Source: Meloidogyne chitwoodi (Eukaryota; Nematoda; Chromadorea; Rhabditida; Meloidogynidae). Taken from it: DNA of 64,000 nt. The notes beneath the pieces are model-generated. The model did not search any database and had not been told where the DNA came from. It saw only the letters and a list, made by a program, of their open reading frames with translations. This document shows, piece by piece, positions 47,601 to 60,138 of this stretch. Numbering within the stretch: the stretch's first letter is position 1; each line of letters opens with the position of its first letter. The translations under genes and the position numbers were made by a program. The DNA lies in contig JACZZP010000016.1 of the NCBI GenBank assembly GCA_015183035.1, positions 124,001-188,000 on the forward strand, written 5' to 3'.

Positions 47601-50600
47601 GAATGAGGAAAATTGTTGAGGATAATAGACTGTTTACTGAATTATTAAAGGATTGCGATTGTAATTTTTTTAAATTTATTTCCTTATTTGTTAGATAAAA
47701 GTTGCGACTTTTTGAAGCATAACGTAAAAGAATCCAGTTTCTGAATTTTATTGGGAAAAATGTGCTTAGTTGATATGAATAAGAATTATTAAAAAATATT
47801 TAATAAATATATTTGTTTTCAGGGTTTTCTGATGATAATAGGACTAACTACCATTTCTCCAATGCCATAAATCCAGAATCAAATAAACAATCAATCATTG
47901 CAAACAAACTTGCTTTGAGACTAATACTTTGGGTTCGTTGGATGAAAAATCATTTTCTTGAAAATAATTCTCAAATTAAAACAACTATAGAATATAAATT
48001 GAACAAACTTTGGAAATATCAACAAATAAATTTATTAATTAAATATGACAAAATTTTAATGGAATGTAGTGAAACTGATGATATTTATTTTGCTGAAACC
48101 AAAGAAAAAGAAATTTTGATATTACAGGTAATTTTATTTAAAAAATATTTTTTATTTAATTTAAAAATTAATTTATAGACTGAACTAACAGAATATATTT
48201 TGGAACAGTTTGATTTAACTAATGAAATAATAAAAAGTTCAAAAGTTATTGAAAATGAATGGAATGAAATTCAAAATGGAAAAAAACAAATAAATGACCC
48301 TGAAATATATGATCAATACGATCAATGGATTATTGGAATGTGTAGAGAATATTCTTCTATATTTATTCAATACTATATTAATAATAATTCGAATAAACTT
48401 CAAATTTTAAAAAAAGGTTAGTTTTTTGTTAAAAAAATACTCAGCAGTTTCTATATAAAAAAAATATTTTTTTTTTAATTTTTAAGGTATTACACAAAAA
48501 ATTTTAAAAGTTTATTTAACTGAACTTGTTGGATATAGCGGAATTGAAGAAATTTTTAAACAATTAAATCTTGAAATTAATTATAAAGAGTTTGATAAAA
48601 CTAAAGAAGAATTGGATAAATTAATTGAAAATGAAAAGAAAAATCAAATTAGTCCTCATAAAAGAAGAGAAAACAAAAAAGAAGCTGAACTTATAAAAAT
48701 AAATTTAGAATTAACAAAAAAACTGGAAAAAGAAAAAGTTGCAAAAAAGGTTAAAGAAAAGGGTCAAATTTCAAAACGAAAAATAAAAAAACAGGAAAGA
48801 CGCGAAAAATTTTTGGCTCAGCAAGAATTGATGAAGACAAGGAAAGATCAGAATTTAGGTAAAAAGTTTAAGAGTATATAATAAGCTCAAGAATCATACG
48901 GCATTGATCCTCTAGAGTGGGAAAACTTTATTATTTGTCAGGACGTTCCCTTACCTTTACCCTTTTTGATGGAAAAATTTTTTACAAAAAGTTCAATTTA
49001 AATTTTATAAAGGAAAAAAATGTTGAGAATTTATGAATTCAATGCTTATAATCCTCTTAAATTGTGTGATTAATTTAGATTTTGACATTTAAAAATATAA
49101 TTGAAAAATTTACAAAAAAAATTTCGGTCCTTTCGGATTCATATTAATTATTAAATTAAATTTTTGTATAAAGGAACAAAAAGCGATGTAGCAGTTAAAT
49201 CAATATTTCTCGACGACGATTTTTTGAATAAGTTTAAAAATAAATTAGAAAATGAAAATTGTCAAGAATTGGAAAATTTTTACAAAATATTAAAAAATAT
49301 AGAAGAAACATTAAATATATCAAATTATATAGCAGATTATGAAAATAATGAAGATAGAAAATGGTTTATTAACATTAAGCTTCAATGGGATGGTCAAAAG
49401 GAGAAATCATTTTTTAAGGAAAATATGAATTGTGAAAATATTAAAATAGAATTAAATAATATTTTGGAAAATATGAAGGATGCTAATGAACAAAAAATTG
49501 TAAAATTACTTAATTTTTTGAATAATTAATAAAATAAATAATATAATTTGAGAGAGTGTATAATTCTGCGGTTGTTGAAGCCTAAGGCTTTAGAAGAGTC
49601 TTAGCCTGGATTTTTAAAAAAAAATTTAAGTTTTAAAATTAAAAAAAAAATATTTTCAGCTTCAAAAAGAGCTTAAAGAAAATGATTTTTATTTACTAAA
49701 TAAGATGGATCCTAAATGGAAAATCATTAGAACGGCTATTATAGCTATGAACACTTTGATCACAAATTGGGTAAAATTTTATTTTATTATAGACCAACTC
49801 GATTAAATTAAAATTAAGACACCATTTTCTTATCGTGAGAAAATATCTGAGGAGACTAAAACTGAGGAGGCTAAAAAAGAAGAAACGGAAGACCCCAAGA
49901 ACATTGCAAAATTAATAATCTACGGTTCACAAACGCTAGGCGTTTCAACAAATAAATCCGATGTTGATGGAATTATTTTTTTCCCATTCAAAAGTTATTC
50001 AAATACACAATTTGAAACTGACTTTCTCGGTGATTATGATTGTAATTATCAAAGAAAATGTGTTAATAATTTATTAAAAAGAACTCCAATTATTTTTGGC
50101 ATGGAAAAAGGAGATTATTCACTTTATTGTATTTTATGCGAGGTAGAATTACTAATAATTTATTAATTAAATTATTTTATTGGTTTTCAGTAATTAAAAT
50201 TACTCATTTTAATCATCAATTCTATTTTTTAAATTTAATTATCCAAATTCTCAGAAACTGTTTTACTAATTGAGAGAATTTACATTATTACTAAAATTCT
50301 TTTTCAGAATGAATCAGTTAATTATGTCAAACGATTTAATAGTCGTCGATTAAAATTAATTAATGTAAAATTTTATGGTATAGATTTTGATCTTTCATTT
50401 GTGATTATCGAAGAGGATTCATTTAAAAGATTATTTGAAGATAATAAATCTTTAACAGTAGAAAAATTGGATCAAGAAATAAAACTATTTAATAAAAAAT
50501 ACCCTTATAAATACCTTAAAAATGACACTAATTTTGTTGCAAAATCAAGTAAAAGTTTAGGAATGATTCTATCATTTTCTGGTAAATTTTAATTAATAAT

Positions 50601-52362
50601 GAAAATCCTCCATTGTGGATATATATCTTTTTTCTAATTAAAAAAAAACACGTTGATTTTATAAAAAAAATATTAGGTCTCAGATCAACCCTGCGTATGA
50701 AAGAATTGCTTGGAAATAATATTGATAAACTTAAAATAATATCTTTAACAATTAAATTATGGGCTGAAAGTAAATTTATTTTTTTATAATAATTTAATAA
50801 TAATAATTTTTTTAAACATTTTAAGAGCATTTTATATATAGTGGTCAATTAGGCTTTTTAAATAGTGCTTCAATCAATATTATTGTAAGCAAAATTGTTA
50901 TGGAAAATCCAAAGCTTGGGACAAATAAATTAATTGAAAAATTATTTGAATTTCTTGTTGAATGGTTTAATTTGCCTTTTAGTGAAGAAAGAGTTATAAC
51001 ATTGGAAAATCCGATTGAATGGGATTTTAATGAAGCTATTAATGAACGCAAAGAAAATAGGTTTTATGAAAATTTGGGTATAGAACAGCGAGAAAAACAT
51101 CGAACAGCAGTTTGGCCTATTATTGATCTTGGCTTTCCATCACAAGATGTTGGATTTAATATTAATGGAAGTACTGAGATTATTATCAAGAACGAGATAA
51201 ATAAAGGTAATTTTGATATAAATTTGAGAAATATTTAAAATTTAGGACTTTTATTATTAAAAGATTTTAAAGAACTAAATTTGAGTGAGAACAAAAAAGA
51301 TTTATCTTTATTTGAACAATCATGGAAGAAATGGCTTGATGGTGGACTGTTTGAAGAAAAGGTAAAACTATTTCTCAAAAATTGGCCTAATTTAAGAAAC
51401 TTTAATTTTAAATAAATCTAATTTTATTATTTATTTTTTAAATTTTAGATTATATTTTTATATAAATTTTAAAAAAAGTTATGATAAAATAACCAAATGT
51501 AGTATGTAAAGTTAAAAAAGGGAAGAGAGCGCAGAGTAGGTTATCTTTCTCTTTCATTTCTAAGAGGAAATAAGCTAAGTGATCCGAGGCCTGCTCTCTT
51601 CATATCTTAAGCGAATTTTCAAAAATCATAACTTTTTACAATTTCATCCAATTGCGATGATTTTGGTGTCTTTCGACGTATCTCGACGAGCTCTTTCGAA
51701 TGTGCTATCATTTGCTTTTTCGATTTTTTAACACAAAAATGAACTTGGTCCCTCCTAAAGCTTTTCAATTTTTAATGGCCTATTTTTAAAATTTAATTTT
51801 TAATATTAATCCAACTTGAGATCCAAATAATTTTTAAAATTTTTAGTATGATAATTATCTTATTCTCATCTGTTCCTATAAGAAAAATATTATATTTGGT
51901 CCTCTTTTCTGCAATTATGTAGGAACAAGAATTCGACTTGCCCTTCTATCTAATATAGAATACAAAATAAAAAATGTTGAATATTGTCATGCATCGCCAA
52001 AAAAATATTTGGACTCACAGCCTTGTCCTAAACATTTAAATAAATTAACAATTAAAAAAAGTATTTGTACTGTTTGGCTAATTGGAATTAAAGAAAAAAA
52101 TAAAAATGAGGAAATTAAAGAATTTTTTGAAAAATATGGAAATGAATTGACCCAATTTAGTTACGAAATAAGTGAAGCATATGAAAAAACATTTGATGCG
52201 AGAAGAAAAAAAACACAACCTGAAAAATACAAATTGAGTACTATATTTTTAGAAAAAGATAATTTGAAGGAATGGATGGAGAAATATTTTGAAGAAAAAA
52301 GAAGGGGGAGTATGCATCAGGGCCAAGAAAAATCGGAAAATAAAAACCTAAATACGAATTAA
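41683..52362 (+). CDS. Secreted poly(A) polymerase-like protein B (1,969 aa)
   Basis: Twenty-six exons join without phase conflict (first 41683-41755; last 51847-52362). Residues 1-22 are a signal peptide (LPYLIYFLFIFESFWIKA). Residues to about 1240 are helical repeats like those of protein A; 1240-1365 includes basic blocks (SPHKRRENKKE, KRKIKKQERREK). Residues 1366-1969 are the PAP core, equal in length to that of A: Gly1438-Ser1439, Asp1450 and Asp1452 (SDVDGIIFFP), Asp1538 (IDFDLSF), LTIKLWAE, WPIIDLGFPSQDVGFN, and an RNA-binding-like part (YDNYLILICSYKKN, CTVWLIGIKEKN). One junction needs a 29-base intron (44336-44364) or hides a one-base frameshift. The stop codon lies inside a MITE at 52318-52387. 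A is its nearest relative in the window, in the same orientation. Confidence 0.75.
42501..42561. mobile_element. Short palindromic MITE, GATCGCATCG family, copy 2
   Basis: A near-perfect hairpin: CAGGGATCGCATCGAAAAAT and its inverted arm ending GGTGCGATCCCTG. Flanks GTATATAC and ATCTATAC agree at six of eight bases. It lies in the second intron of PAP-like gene B. Confidence 0.78.
43003..43073. mobile_element. hAT-like MITE, CAGTGATGCAAAAGTTCC family
   Basis: Inverted ends CAGTGATGCAAAAGTTCC and GGAACTTTTGCATTACTG. It is flanked by a perfect 8-bp duplication TATATAAG (42995-43002 and 43074-43081). Intronic in PAP-like gene B. Confidence 0.88.
43240..44075. repeat. Dispersed GAGCTCTTTCGAATGA repeat fragments
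   Basis: Several fragments (GATAGCTCATTCGAAGAGCT; GCTCTTTCAAATGAACTAT) in two introns of PAP-like gene B on either side of exon 43441-43649. Related to those at 4560-4800, 19745-19960 and 51650-51720. Confidence 0.55.
51499..51606. repeat. Dispersed repeat, GAGAGCGCAGAGTA family, copy 4
   Basis: Shares AGAGAGCGCAGAGTAGGTTA and AGGAAATAAGCT with the copy at 11236-11350; upstream text ATATAAATTTTAAAAAAAGT is also alike in both. In the last intron of PAP-like gene B, followed by GAGCTCTTTCGAATGTGC. Confidence 0.65.
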
Positions 52363-52387
52363 AAAAATAAAAATCCGAAACTCCCTG
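52318..52387. mobile_element. hAT-like MITE inserted in the last exon of PAP-like gene B
   Basis: Diverged member of the CAGGGATGGGCAA family: it starts CAGGGCCAAGAAAAATCGG and ends GAAACTCCCTG. Flanks GTATGCAT and GTGTGCAC agree at six of eight bases. The gene reads into it and stops at TAA 52360-52362, so the last 14 residues are encoded by the element. Confidence 0.68.
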
Positions 52388-52530
52388 GTGTGCACGGTGA
52401 TTTTAGTATCCGTATTCCATTTATATCTTTAGGATGTAGTCCGTTTATATTTTTGCTTCAAATTTTCTTTATCCGCTAGGAAAAATTCTGCTTACGTATA
52501 TGCAGATTTATATTATGTATCCGTGCACAC
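52385..52530. mobile_element. Inverted-repeat element with GGTGTGCACGG ends
   Basis: GGTGTGCACGG at the left and CCGTGCACACC at the right are inverted copies about 120 bases apart, with a second inner pair around GTATCCG. It abuts the MITE at 52318-52387. Confidence 0.6.
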
Positions 52531-53455
52531 CTCTAGAAAAGGGAAAAAATTAAGATGAAAAAAGAGGTGTAACTTCAAAAGAAATATTTTGAAAATTTTG
52601 ATACCCACTAAAATTTAAATTTACTTTTTTTTTTAATTTTATTACTCCATTATTTTCTTTAATTGCTCCCCTGACATGTTAGCTATTTTTAACGTTCTAT
52701 CTGTTGTGTAGCAATTAGTAATTGACACTTATATTATATAACCACATATTTAATTATTTTTTATAAACTAGTAAATCCAAGTTTTGCGAATCGCAAATTT
52801 CTTCACCCCCAAATTAAACAAAACAAAATTTAAAAATATTTAAATTCAGTTTTCTAATTTATTAAAAGATTTATTTTAAAATCTAATAAATATTTTATTT
52901 ACAAATTTTGTCTTTAACATTTCAGGGCATTTTTGAATAAGATGTGTTTTTACGGACTTTTTCTTGCGGACATCTCATTATATTTGATTCTAAACAAAAG
53001 GAAAATAAGGGTGTACTTTAATTAACATTTTTATATTTATAAAATATTTTAAGCTGTTTTATCCACGTCTCATACACTCTTATTGCCTTACAGCATGAAT
53101 CAGTATAAAAATAATTTGTCCGCAAAAAAACTCTCAAAAGTGCCCATTTCAGTATCAAGTTATCTACAACTTTGGTTTGAGTAAATAATAATGGAAAATA
53201 AATAATTTATAACTTAAGAATTCTTCAATATGAAAATTTTTTATACAGTCTACTGAAAAATACATTGTCTATGTGTGAGTTAAAAAATAGTCATTTTTAC
53301 TAATAAAAATTGAAAAAATAATTTTATAAAAATGTTAAAGTTTCTTAAAAATAAAGAAAGGTATCATTGTTTCAGTTGTTCTTCAAACAAAAATATATAA
53401 ATGAAAATATCTTTTCAAAACTCAATTTATACGAGAAGGTCCAGCAATATGTGTA
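52531..53455. other. Convergent intergenic region
   Basis: TTGCGGAC-type fragments lie at about 52946-52975 and, inverted, at 53128. No exon was supported. Confidence 0.45.
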
Positions 53456-56213
53456 TTATGAACTCATATTTTTTAAAAATTCAAAAATATGTTTAGCATA
53501 ATTTTTAGGCTGTCCTCTAAAATTTGATGAATAAATAATTGCCATTTCATGAGCTTTATTTTTGTATTCCTCTAAATTTATGGAATTTAATATTCCAAAA
53601 ATTTTTTTCATTCGAGTATAGGCCAATAAAACTTTGGCAGCATTTATACGAATTAAAACCTTAAAAATTTAATTAGTATAGTACATTAATAAAATATTGA
53701 ACAATAAATTTAAAATTTCAAAAAAATACCGCTAAATGCATTGTATTCATTTCATTTGAGTAGTTATGTATATTCCGAGCATTAGCATCTTTAAAATTTT
53801 CAAATTCAAGGTTTAACCAATTTGAAGGTAATTCCAAGTCTTTTTCAATATTTTCAACCAAAGAGGATAAATGTGAAAAAGATAAATGTTCATTTTCAGC
53901 AATTTTTTTAAAAGCATCTTTAAGCCAAAATTCAGCCAAACTCCAAGAGATAAGTCGTTGTTTAAGAGGTTCAAAAATTTCTTCTTGATTATGATTTATT
54001 TTACCTTTTAATAATAATTCTTTAAGTATTTCTTTTGCTTGATCTTTTTTCTATAATTTTAAGATTTAATTTTAAAGTTAAAAAAAGGGAGAGATATACG
54101 GTAATTTTTTAGAAGAATAAATCAATTTAATAATAAAATTACTAATTTTTAATATTTTTAAAATTTACTCTGTGTGTTGCTCCATTTAAATCCTCAAAAC
54201 TATTGAAAGTATCAATTATTGTATTTAATGAATTGTAAACTTCTTGAGAAGCTTTTAACAAATTGTTATGAGTTTTCCATAAATTAAAATCTTCCTAAAA
54301 AAATTTTTTTAATTTAAAAAATTATTAAAAAGATTTGCAAATATTTTCCAAAAATATTTTTCGGAATTCCTTAATCTCCATTAAACCTAAAAAATTTACA
54401 TTTTTGGAATTATAGTTATCATAAACATAATTAAATGTATAAGAAGGTATTTGTTCAATTTCTGAATAAAATTTTAATAAATAATTAATTGTATTTTTCA
54501 TCTCAATTTCATCAGAATAATTAATCTTTTTTGGTAACATTTCTTCAAGAATATTAATTGATAGTTTAATGTCAGAATTTTCATCTTGTTCTATTTTTTT
54601 AAGCTTTTCTTGTTTAAATAAACGTGAAGGCTTTAAATCTTCTCCGAATCCGCCATATCCATTATTTATAAATTCTTCAAGATCATGAATTTCAGTTGAT
54701 TTTGACTAATTAAAAAAATAAAAAAATTAAATTTTTAATAAAATTGAAAAAGTTATCGATACAAATAATTCAATTTAAATTATTTTATTTATTTAATTAA
54801 TTTAAAAAATAAATTTTAGAATACCTGACTAATAACTTTGTTTAAATTATTAGTTGGAGATGACAATTCACCAATGTGAATATACCAATAATTGAATATT
54901 TCTGCATTATCTAATTTCTTATAATGATCATCCGCTTTTGTAAACAATAAATGTAATTCTGAATAAATTTCTCCTTTCAAAAATTTATCAATTTTTGAAA
55001 TTGAATTTTCGCACATATTTTTAGAAATTTTTTGATCAAATAAATTATCCAACATTTCCAAATCTTTACCAATATTTTTATAAACATTAAATTTAAATCC
55101 AACAACCAATTCAATTTTTAATTGACGCAAAAATTTGTTGAGTGTTTTGCGAAGTTTAATAAAATGTTTGTAAATGGTCATATCTATTAATTAATTTAAA
55201 AATAAATATAATAAGGCATTTTTAAAACTTTTAAAAATTTTTAGTATTTTTATTTACTGACAAATTTATTCAAAATCAAAAAAATTGTTAACAAAAAACA
55301 CGAATTTAATAAACGATAAATTACTAGTCTAAAAATGACTGGTCAAGGCAGAGATTTTACCAAATATTTGGAAAAAGGCCCCCAACTATTTAATAAAATT
55401 TTATTTTCAATAACTGATGGCTTACTTGATAAAGGAGGATAATTCTTATTTTCCGTAAAAATTATCAAATCTAAACTGCCTATGTTTGATGAAGAAGAGC
55501 CTTGAATATTCGAAGATGGATTGTGAGAAGTATTATCAAGAGAGTCAATAAACTAAAATTAAATTTTAAAATTAAAATTCAAAAAGTCCAAAAAAATATT
55601 AAATTGTTCAAAGCAAACGTGGAAACACAAAATTCAATAATTTTCTAAATATTTAGTTAAAATAACCTCCTCTTTTTCCGCTTTTTCAGACCAAAACGAA
55701 TTAATATTTTCAAATAAAATTTTATATTTTTCGCTTTCTTTAGGCAATTTATCCGAAAAGTTTTGAGTAATAATTTTTTCTAACTTTCCAATCTCTATAG
55801 GATTATCATCAAATGGATTTGTTTTAAATTTAAGTTTATTCATTTCTGATAGATGAAAAATTGGATGATTTTGCATTTTGATAAATTCTTTAAAATACTT
55901 TTCGAAATTCAAAATTTTTTCTTTGATAAAATTTTTTTCAAGGTTTTTTATAACATTTATTTGTTCTTCAATATTATCTTAAACAATTAAATAAAAATTA
56001 GAATATTTAATTATTTTTAAAATTAAAAAAACCTTCAAAATCAATAGAAGGTTCCAACATTTTTTCAATATTTTTTTCAAATTTATTTATTTGTATCAAA
56101 TCATTCACATTTTCTTTTTGTTGGTTGTGATACATTCCTTTACACAAAAGTAAAGAAATTGACAAAAAAATTATTGGAGGTAGCAAACGATTAAATAATA
56201 AATAAATTATCAT
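53456..56213 (-). CDS. Secreted helical orphan protein, 644 aa
   Basis: Eight exons join in phase: 56213-56033, 55977-55667, 55552-55426, 55183-54825, 54705-54400, 54294-54169, 54050-53730 and 53659-53456. Residues 1-25 are a signal peptide (LLPPIIFLSISLLLCKG). The remainder is Lys/Glu/Asn-rich and predicted helical, apart from a Ser/Asn-rich spacer in exon 3 (SSSNIGS). There is almost no Cys after the signal. It resembles the N-terminal halves of the two PAP-like proteins in composition only; I found no clear shared motif and no PAP core. The donor at 54399 is weak; an alternative is that exon 5 continues to a stop near 54325. Function unknown. Confidence 0.62.
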
Positions 56214-57428
56214 TTTGAACCTTGGAAATATTTTTATTTTTTTTTCAAATAATTTTTTTTTAATGAAAAAAAGTAAAGATGAAGGTTCTGAAATTTTAAA
56301 ACTTTTTAATTAAATTTAAAATTATCTAATGAAGTAAATAATGCAATAATAAAACAAAGAGTGTAATTTAATAAAACTTTCGTTTACAGGAAAAAACTCT
56401 GGCCTTTTTTTTTAATTAAATTAATTTGTAAATTAATTATTTTAATTAATTAATTAAATTTTTTCCCTGTTTATTAAATGATAGGTAAAAGGTAATAAGA
56501 CCTCTCCTTATTATCTTCCCCTCTCCTCATTTAATGAGCACATGAATTTAAAATTTTCCTGCCCTTTTCCTTTATGAAAAGGTAAAGGTAATATGCCTCT
56601 CCCCCCATCCTCTCCTTAATGCCAATGTAAATTTTAAATTTTCTTGCCCTTTTCTTTCATGAGGTAAGTGCATTGACGTAAATCCAATAAAATTCACATA
56701 TTATTTCTTAATGAATTAAAAATTAGTCAAATGAAAGAAAGAAGAAAAGGGCTAACTTCGATTTAATGCCTTATGATTTTTTTAGAGTTAGTCAAAAAAT
56801 AGAGAGTTTGACTTTTTTAGACTTAATTAACAATGTTTTTTGAAATTGAGTTCAACTTCTACATACAAGAAGAATCAAAATTTTCAAAAAATAATAAATT
56901 TCAAGAAATATGCTTTTAGAGAATAAATTGGACATAAATTAAAAGGGAAATAGAAATTTGAATTTTAAATTTTGGAATATTAAAACAATAAATTTTAGCC
57001 CCTCTCTAATTAAAGGCATTCTAAAAGACAAGAAAAATATTAAAATTGAATATTTCAAAAAAATAAGTTCTTTGACTTTTAAAGTAATAAAAAAACTTTC
57101 ATATAAAAGTGCATTTTCAAAAAATATTTTTAAATTATTAAATTATTAATTTATTTCCTTTCCCATGACCTTTACTTTTGAGAAATTAAATGTCAATTTT
57201 TAAAAATATTTTTAATTAATTAAATAATAAAATTTTCGAAATACTTGCACTTTATAAAAAAATTTCAAAATTAAATGACCTTAAATTTAAATAAAAATTT
57301 AATTTTTAGAGGACTTTATAAAGACTAATATTTTTAATAATTAATTTAAAAACATTCTAATAATTCATTTTAATTAAAAAAATTAAAATTTTATTTATTC
57401 AATTAAATTAAAAAAATATTTGACTAAA
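56214..57428. other. Divergent intergenic region
   Basis: Contains two similar C/T-rich stretches (CCTCTCCTTATTATCTTCCC at 56501 and a related one at 56594, each with TTTAAATTTTCTTGCCC). The open frame at 56958-57149 is low-complexity and was not accepted. Confidence 0.45.
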
Positions 57429-59332
57429 ATGTGTTCATTATTAATATTTTTTCTTAGTAGTATTTTTCTTCTTTTTAATTTTTCAAATTGTACCAATGAA
57501 TGGATTCAAAAAAATATTCAGCAACGATTAGAACAACAACGTAGACAGGCACAACAGAATTTAAATAATAATCAACAATTTTATCAACAAATTTCACAAA
57601 CTTCTGGGTCTGTTAATCAAATAAATGACCAAAATCCAGAAATATTAAATCACCAAAAAATACAAAATTATCTTGAAAAACAACAGAAATATCCAATAAC
57701 TGATTTAAATGGAAATAATCAAATAAATTTTGAAAATAACAAAAAAATTGAATTTTTAAAAGTAAAAAAAGAATTGGGGGATAGTCAAGATACTCTACTG
57801 CCTTTACTAAAAAATAATAAAAATTTAAATTTTCCACAAAACCAGCAAATTGGACATCAATTTTTAAAAGTAGTGAAAGAGGAACCGGGAAATACGCAAT
57901 TTCTTCAACAAATTCCCCAACAAATCCAAAAACAACCTAAAATTATTATTCATCTTGACGATTCTTCAGATGAAGAATCTGAAGATAATAAATTGAAAAA
58001 TAAAGCTAATAAAAGTGGTCAAACATTTTTTAATAGCGAAAAAGAAATTAATCAAGGACTTAATTATAAAAATAAAGGGAAGCAAAATTTTGAAAATTTA
58101 GGTAGAAAATTAAAAAAAATTATTTTTAAATAATTGTAAATTTATTAAGAAAAATCAAGTCTGGAAAATTGCAGCAGTCATTTTATGGAAAATAAACGTC
58201 AAAAAATAAATGAAGATTCGTATTTACCAATACAAGATTATAATAAATGTATGGACTTTTTAAAGCAATCAAATATTCAAAAAATGCCAGAACGCCAAAA
58301 TTTTAAGGAAAATTCTCAAAATAAAATCAATCAATTATTGCATCAATATGAACAAAATTTTATTCGTGAATTGAGTGAAAGACATGGAAATGTTTCTCAT
58401 CCGGGTCATTATAATTTTTTAAAATTTTGGGAGAATATTTTAATTAATTTTAAGAACAATGCTTTATTGAAAAAAATAAAAATTTTTTTTTTAATTTTAT
58501 TTCAGATAAAAATGTTCAGAAATCATTAAATTTGTTAAAAAATGAAGAACACAGAATTATTAACGAAATAGCTAATACTAAGACGTTGCAACATCAAAAT
58601 TTAAGTTTTTAAAAAATATTTAGATCTCTCAAAAACTCTAATTTTTATAAAAATTTGGGTTCGGTGCCAAACAGATCAGAGAAAATTTTTCCAAAGTCCG
58701 CGGGTCTCAATTCATATTTTTCGCATTTCCGTAATAATTAAAGATCTGATTTAGTCATTATCCTTCATTAATTGAAATTGAAGTCTCTCAAAAAGAGACT
58801 TCAATATCAATTATAATATATTCTATACAGAATAATTATATAAATGACCTTATTCAATTGCAACGACAAATTAATCCTGTACATGGAACAAATGCTTATA
58901 ACCCTCAAATAAAACATTTATATCACCATAAAAATGTTCAACATCTCTTAGACTTTTCAATTAATCAATTACAAAATCAGCAACATTCAGTTCTGTCACA
59001 AGGGAATCCCAACAATCATTCCAATATTAAATTTGAAAATCAAATTAACACAAAACCTGAAAATGAAATAACTTTAAATAATTCGAGCAGTTCTCAGCAA
59101 CATCAGAGTACCTTAAATTATATATTTTTGTTAAAATTAAAATATTAGATAAAGGAGATAATTATGTTAATCATCGTTTTGAATTTCCGCCCAGATTGGG
59201 TATTGAAGAAAATAATGAAAATAATAAAGGTTTCCTTTTTACATTAATTTTTTAGAGGATAATTTAAATTAATATTTATAATTTTAAGTTAATCAACAAT
59301 TGTCTTCTGATTTTTTAAAAAAATCAGAATAA
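57429..59332 (+). CDS. Secreted Gln/Asn-rich protein, 487 aa
   Basis: Six exons, all separated by phase-1 introns: 57429-58101, 58150-58404, 58506-58604, 58796-59107, 59149-59229 and 59289-59332. Residues 1-21 are a signal peptide (MCSLLIFFLSSIFLLFNFSNC). The mature protein is dominated by Gln, Asn, Lys and His (IQQRLEQQRRQAQQNL; IPQQIQKQPK), with one acidic patch (LDDSSDEESED) and a late FEFPPRLGIEE motif. No domain was recognised. Low complexity and a secretory signal suggest an intrinsically disordered secreted protein. Exon 3-4 joining is the least certain step. Confidence 0.6.
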
Positions 59333-60138
59333 ATGAAACAATTAGAAAATTTAATTTCTCTGATGAGTAGCAGTTAAAAAATATACTGTAGAATTGCAAA
59401 CATTTAATTATTTTTAGCAAACAATTTTACCTTGAAAATTGAAAAAAAAATTAAAAATTTAATTTGTTTATAGAATATTCATAATGGGAATTATCTTTTG
59501 ATTCATAACATGTTATTAAAAAATTTAAATAAAAAATATTTTTGTTTTTGTATTTTAAAATAAATTTAAAAATCTTCCTTTTTTAAATAAAATTAAAAGA
59601 ACACAATTTATTTCAAATAATATTTTTCCTTAAAATAATAATATTCAAAACCTTTTATTTTTTTGTAATCAACATTTACTTTTATTTTTTAGCAAATTGT
59701 AAATATTTTCGATTTAATTGAATAATATTTATTTACTCGAGCATTAATCAAAGTGTATAAATACCAGTGAATTTATTGTATTAAACCATTAAAAATTTTA
59801 TTTCATTTTAAATATTAATCTATAAAATTACTTGTTTAATTTCTTATATAATATTTAGGAGGTTGAAATAGAAGGAAAGGGTTTTCTATTTTTAATGTTT
59901 AGTTTGAATAAAGCTAAGAATCAAAATTAAGATTTTTAGGTTTATTACTCTTAAATTCTTTCCATTTTTTTTTAAAAAATTGCCCTTAACATAGAAATTC
60001 TAAAATACCCTAATAACAAGAGAAATATCCTCCCCTAACCTAAATAATATAATAATTAATTTATTTATATATTATAGCATTATTTTATACGTTTTAAATT
60101 AATTTCAGAAAATATTATTAAAAAAAAACTAAAAAAAA
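59333..60138. other. Intergenic region
   Basis: AT-rich; no element or exon was seen. Confidence 0.5.

Noticed and set aside
53456..56213. A third PAP-like paralogue in opposite orientation
   Set aside because: It has a signal peptide and similar helical composition but no nucleotidyltransferase motif, and I could not align its N-terminus with the two PAP-like proteins.
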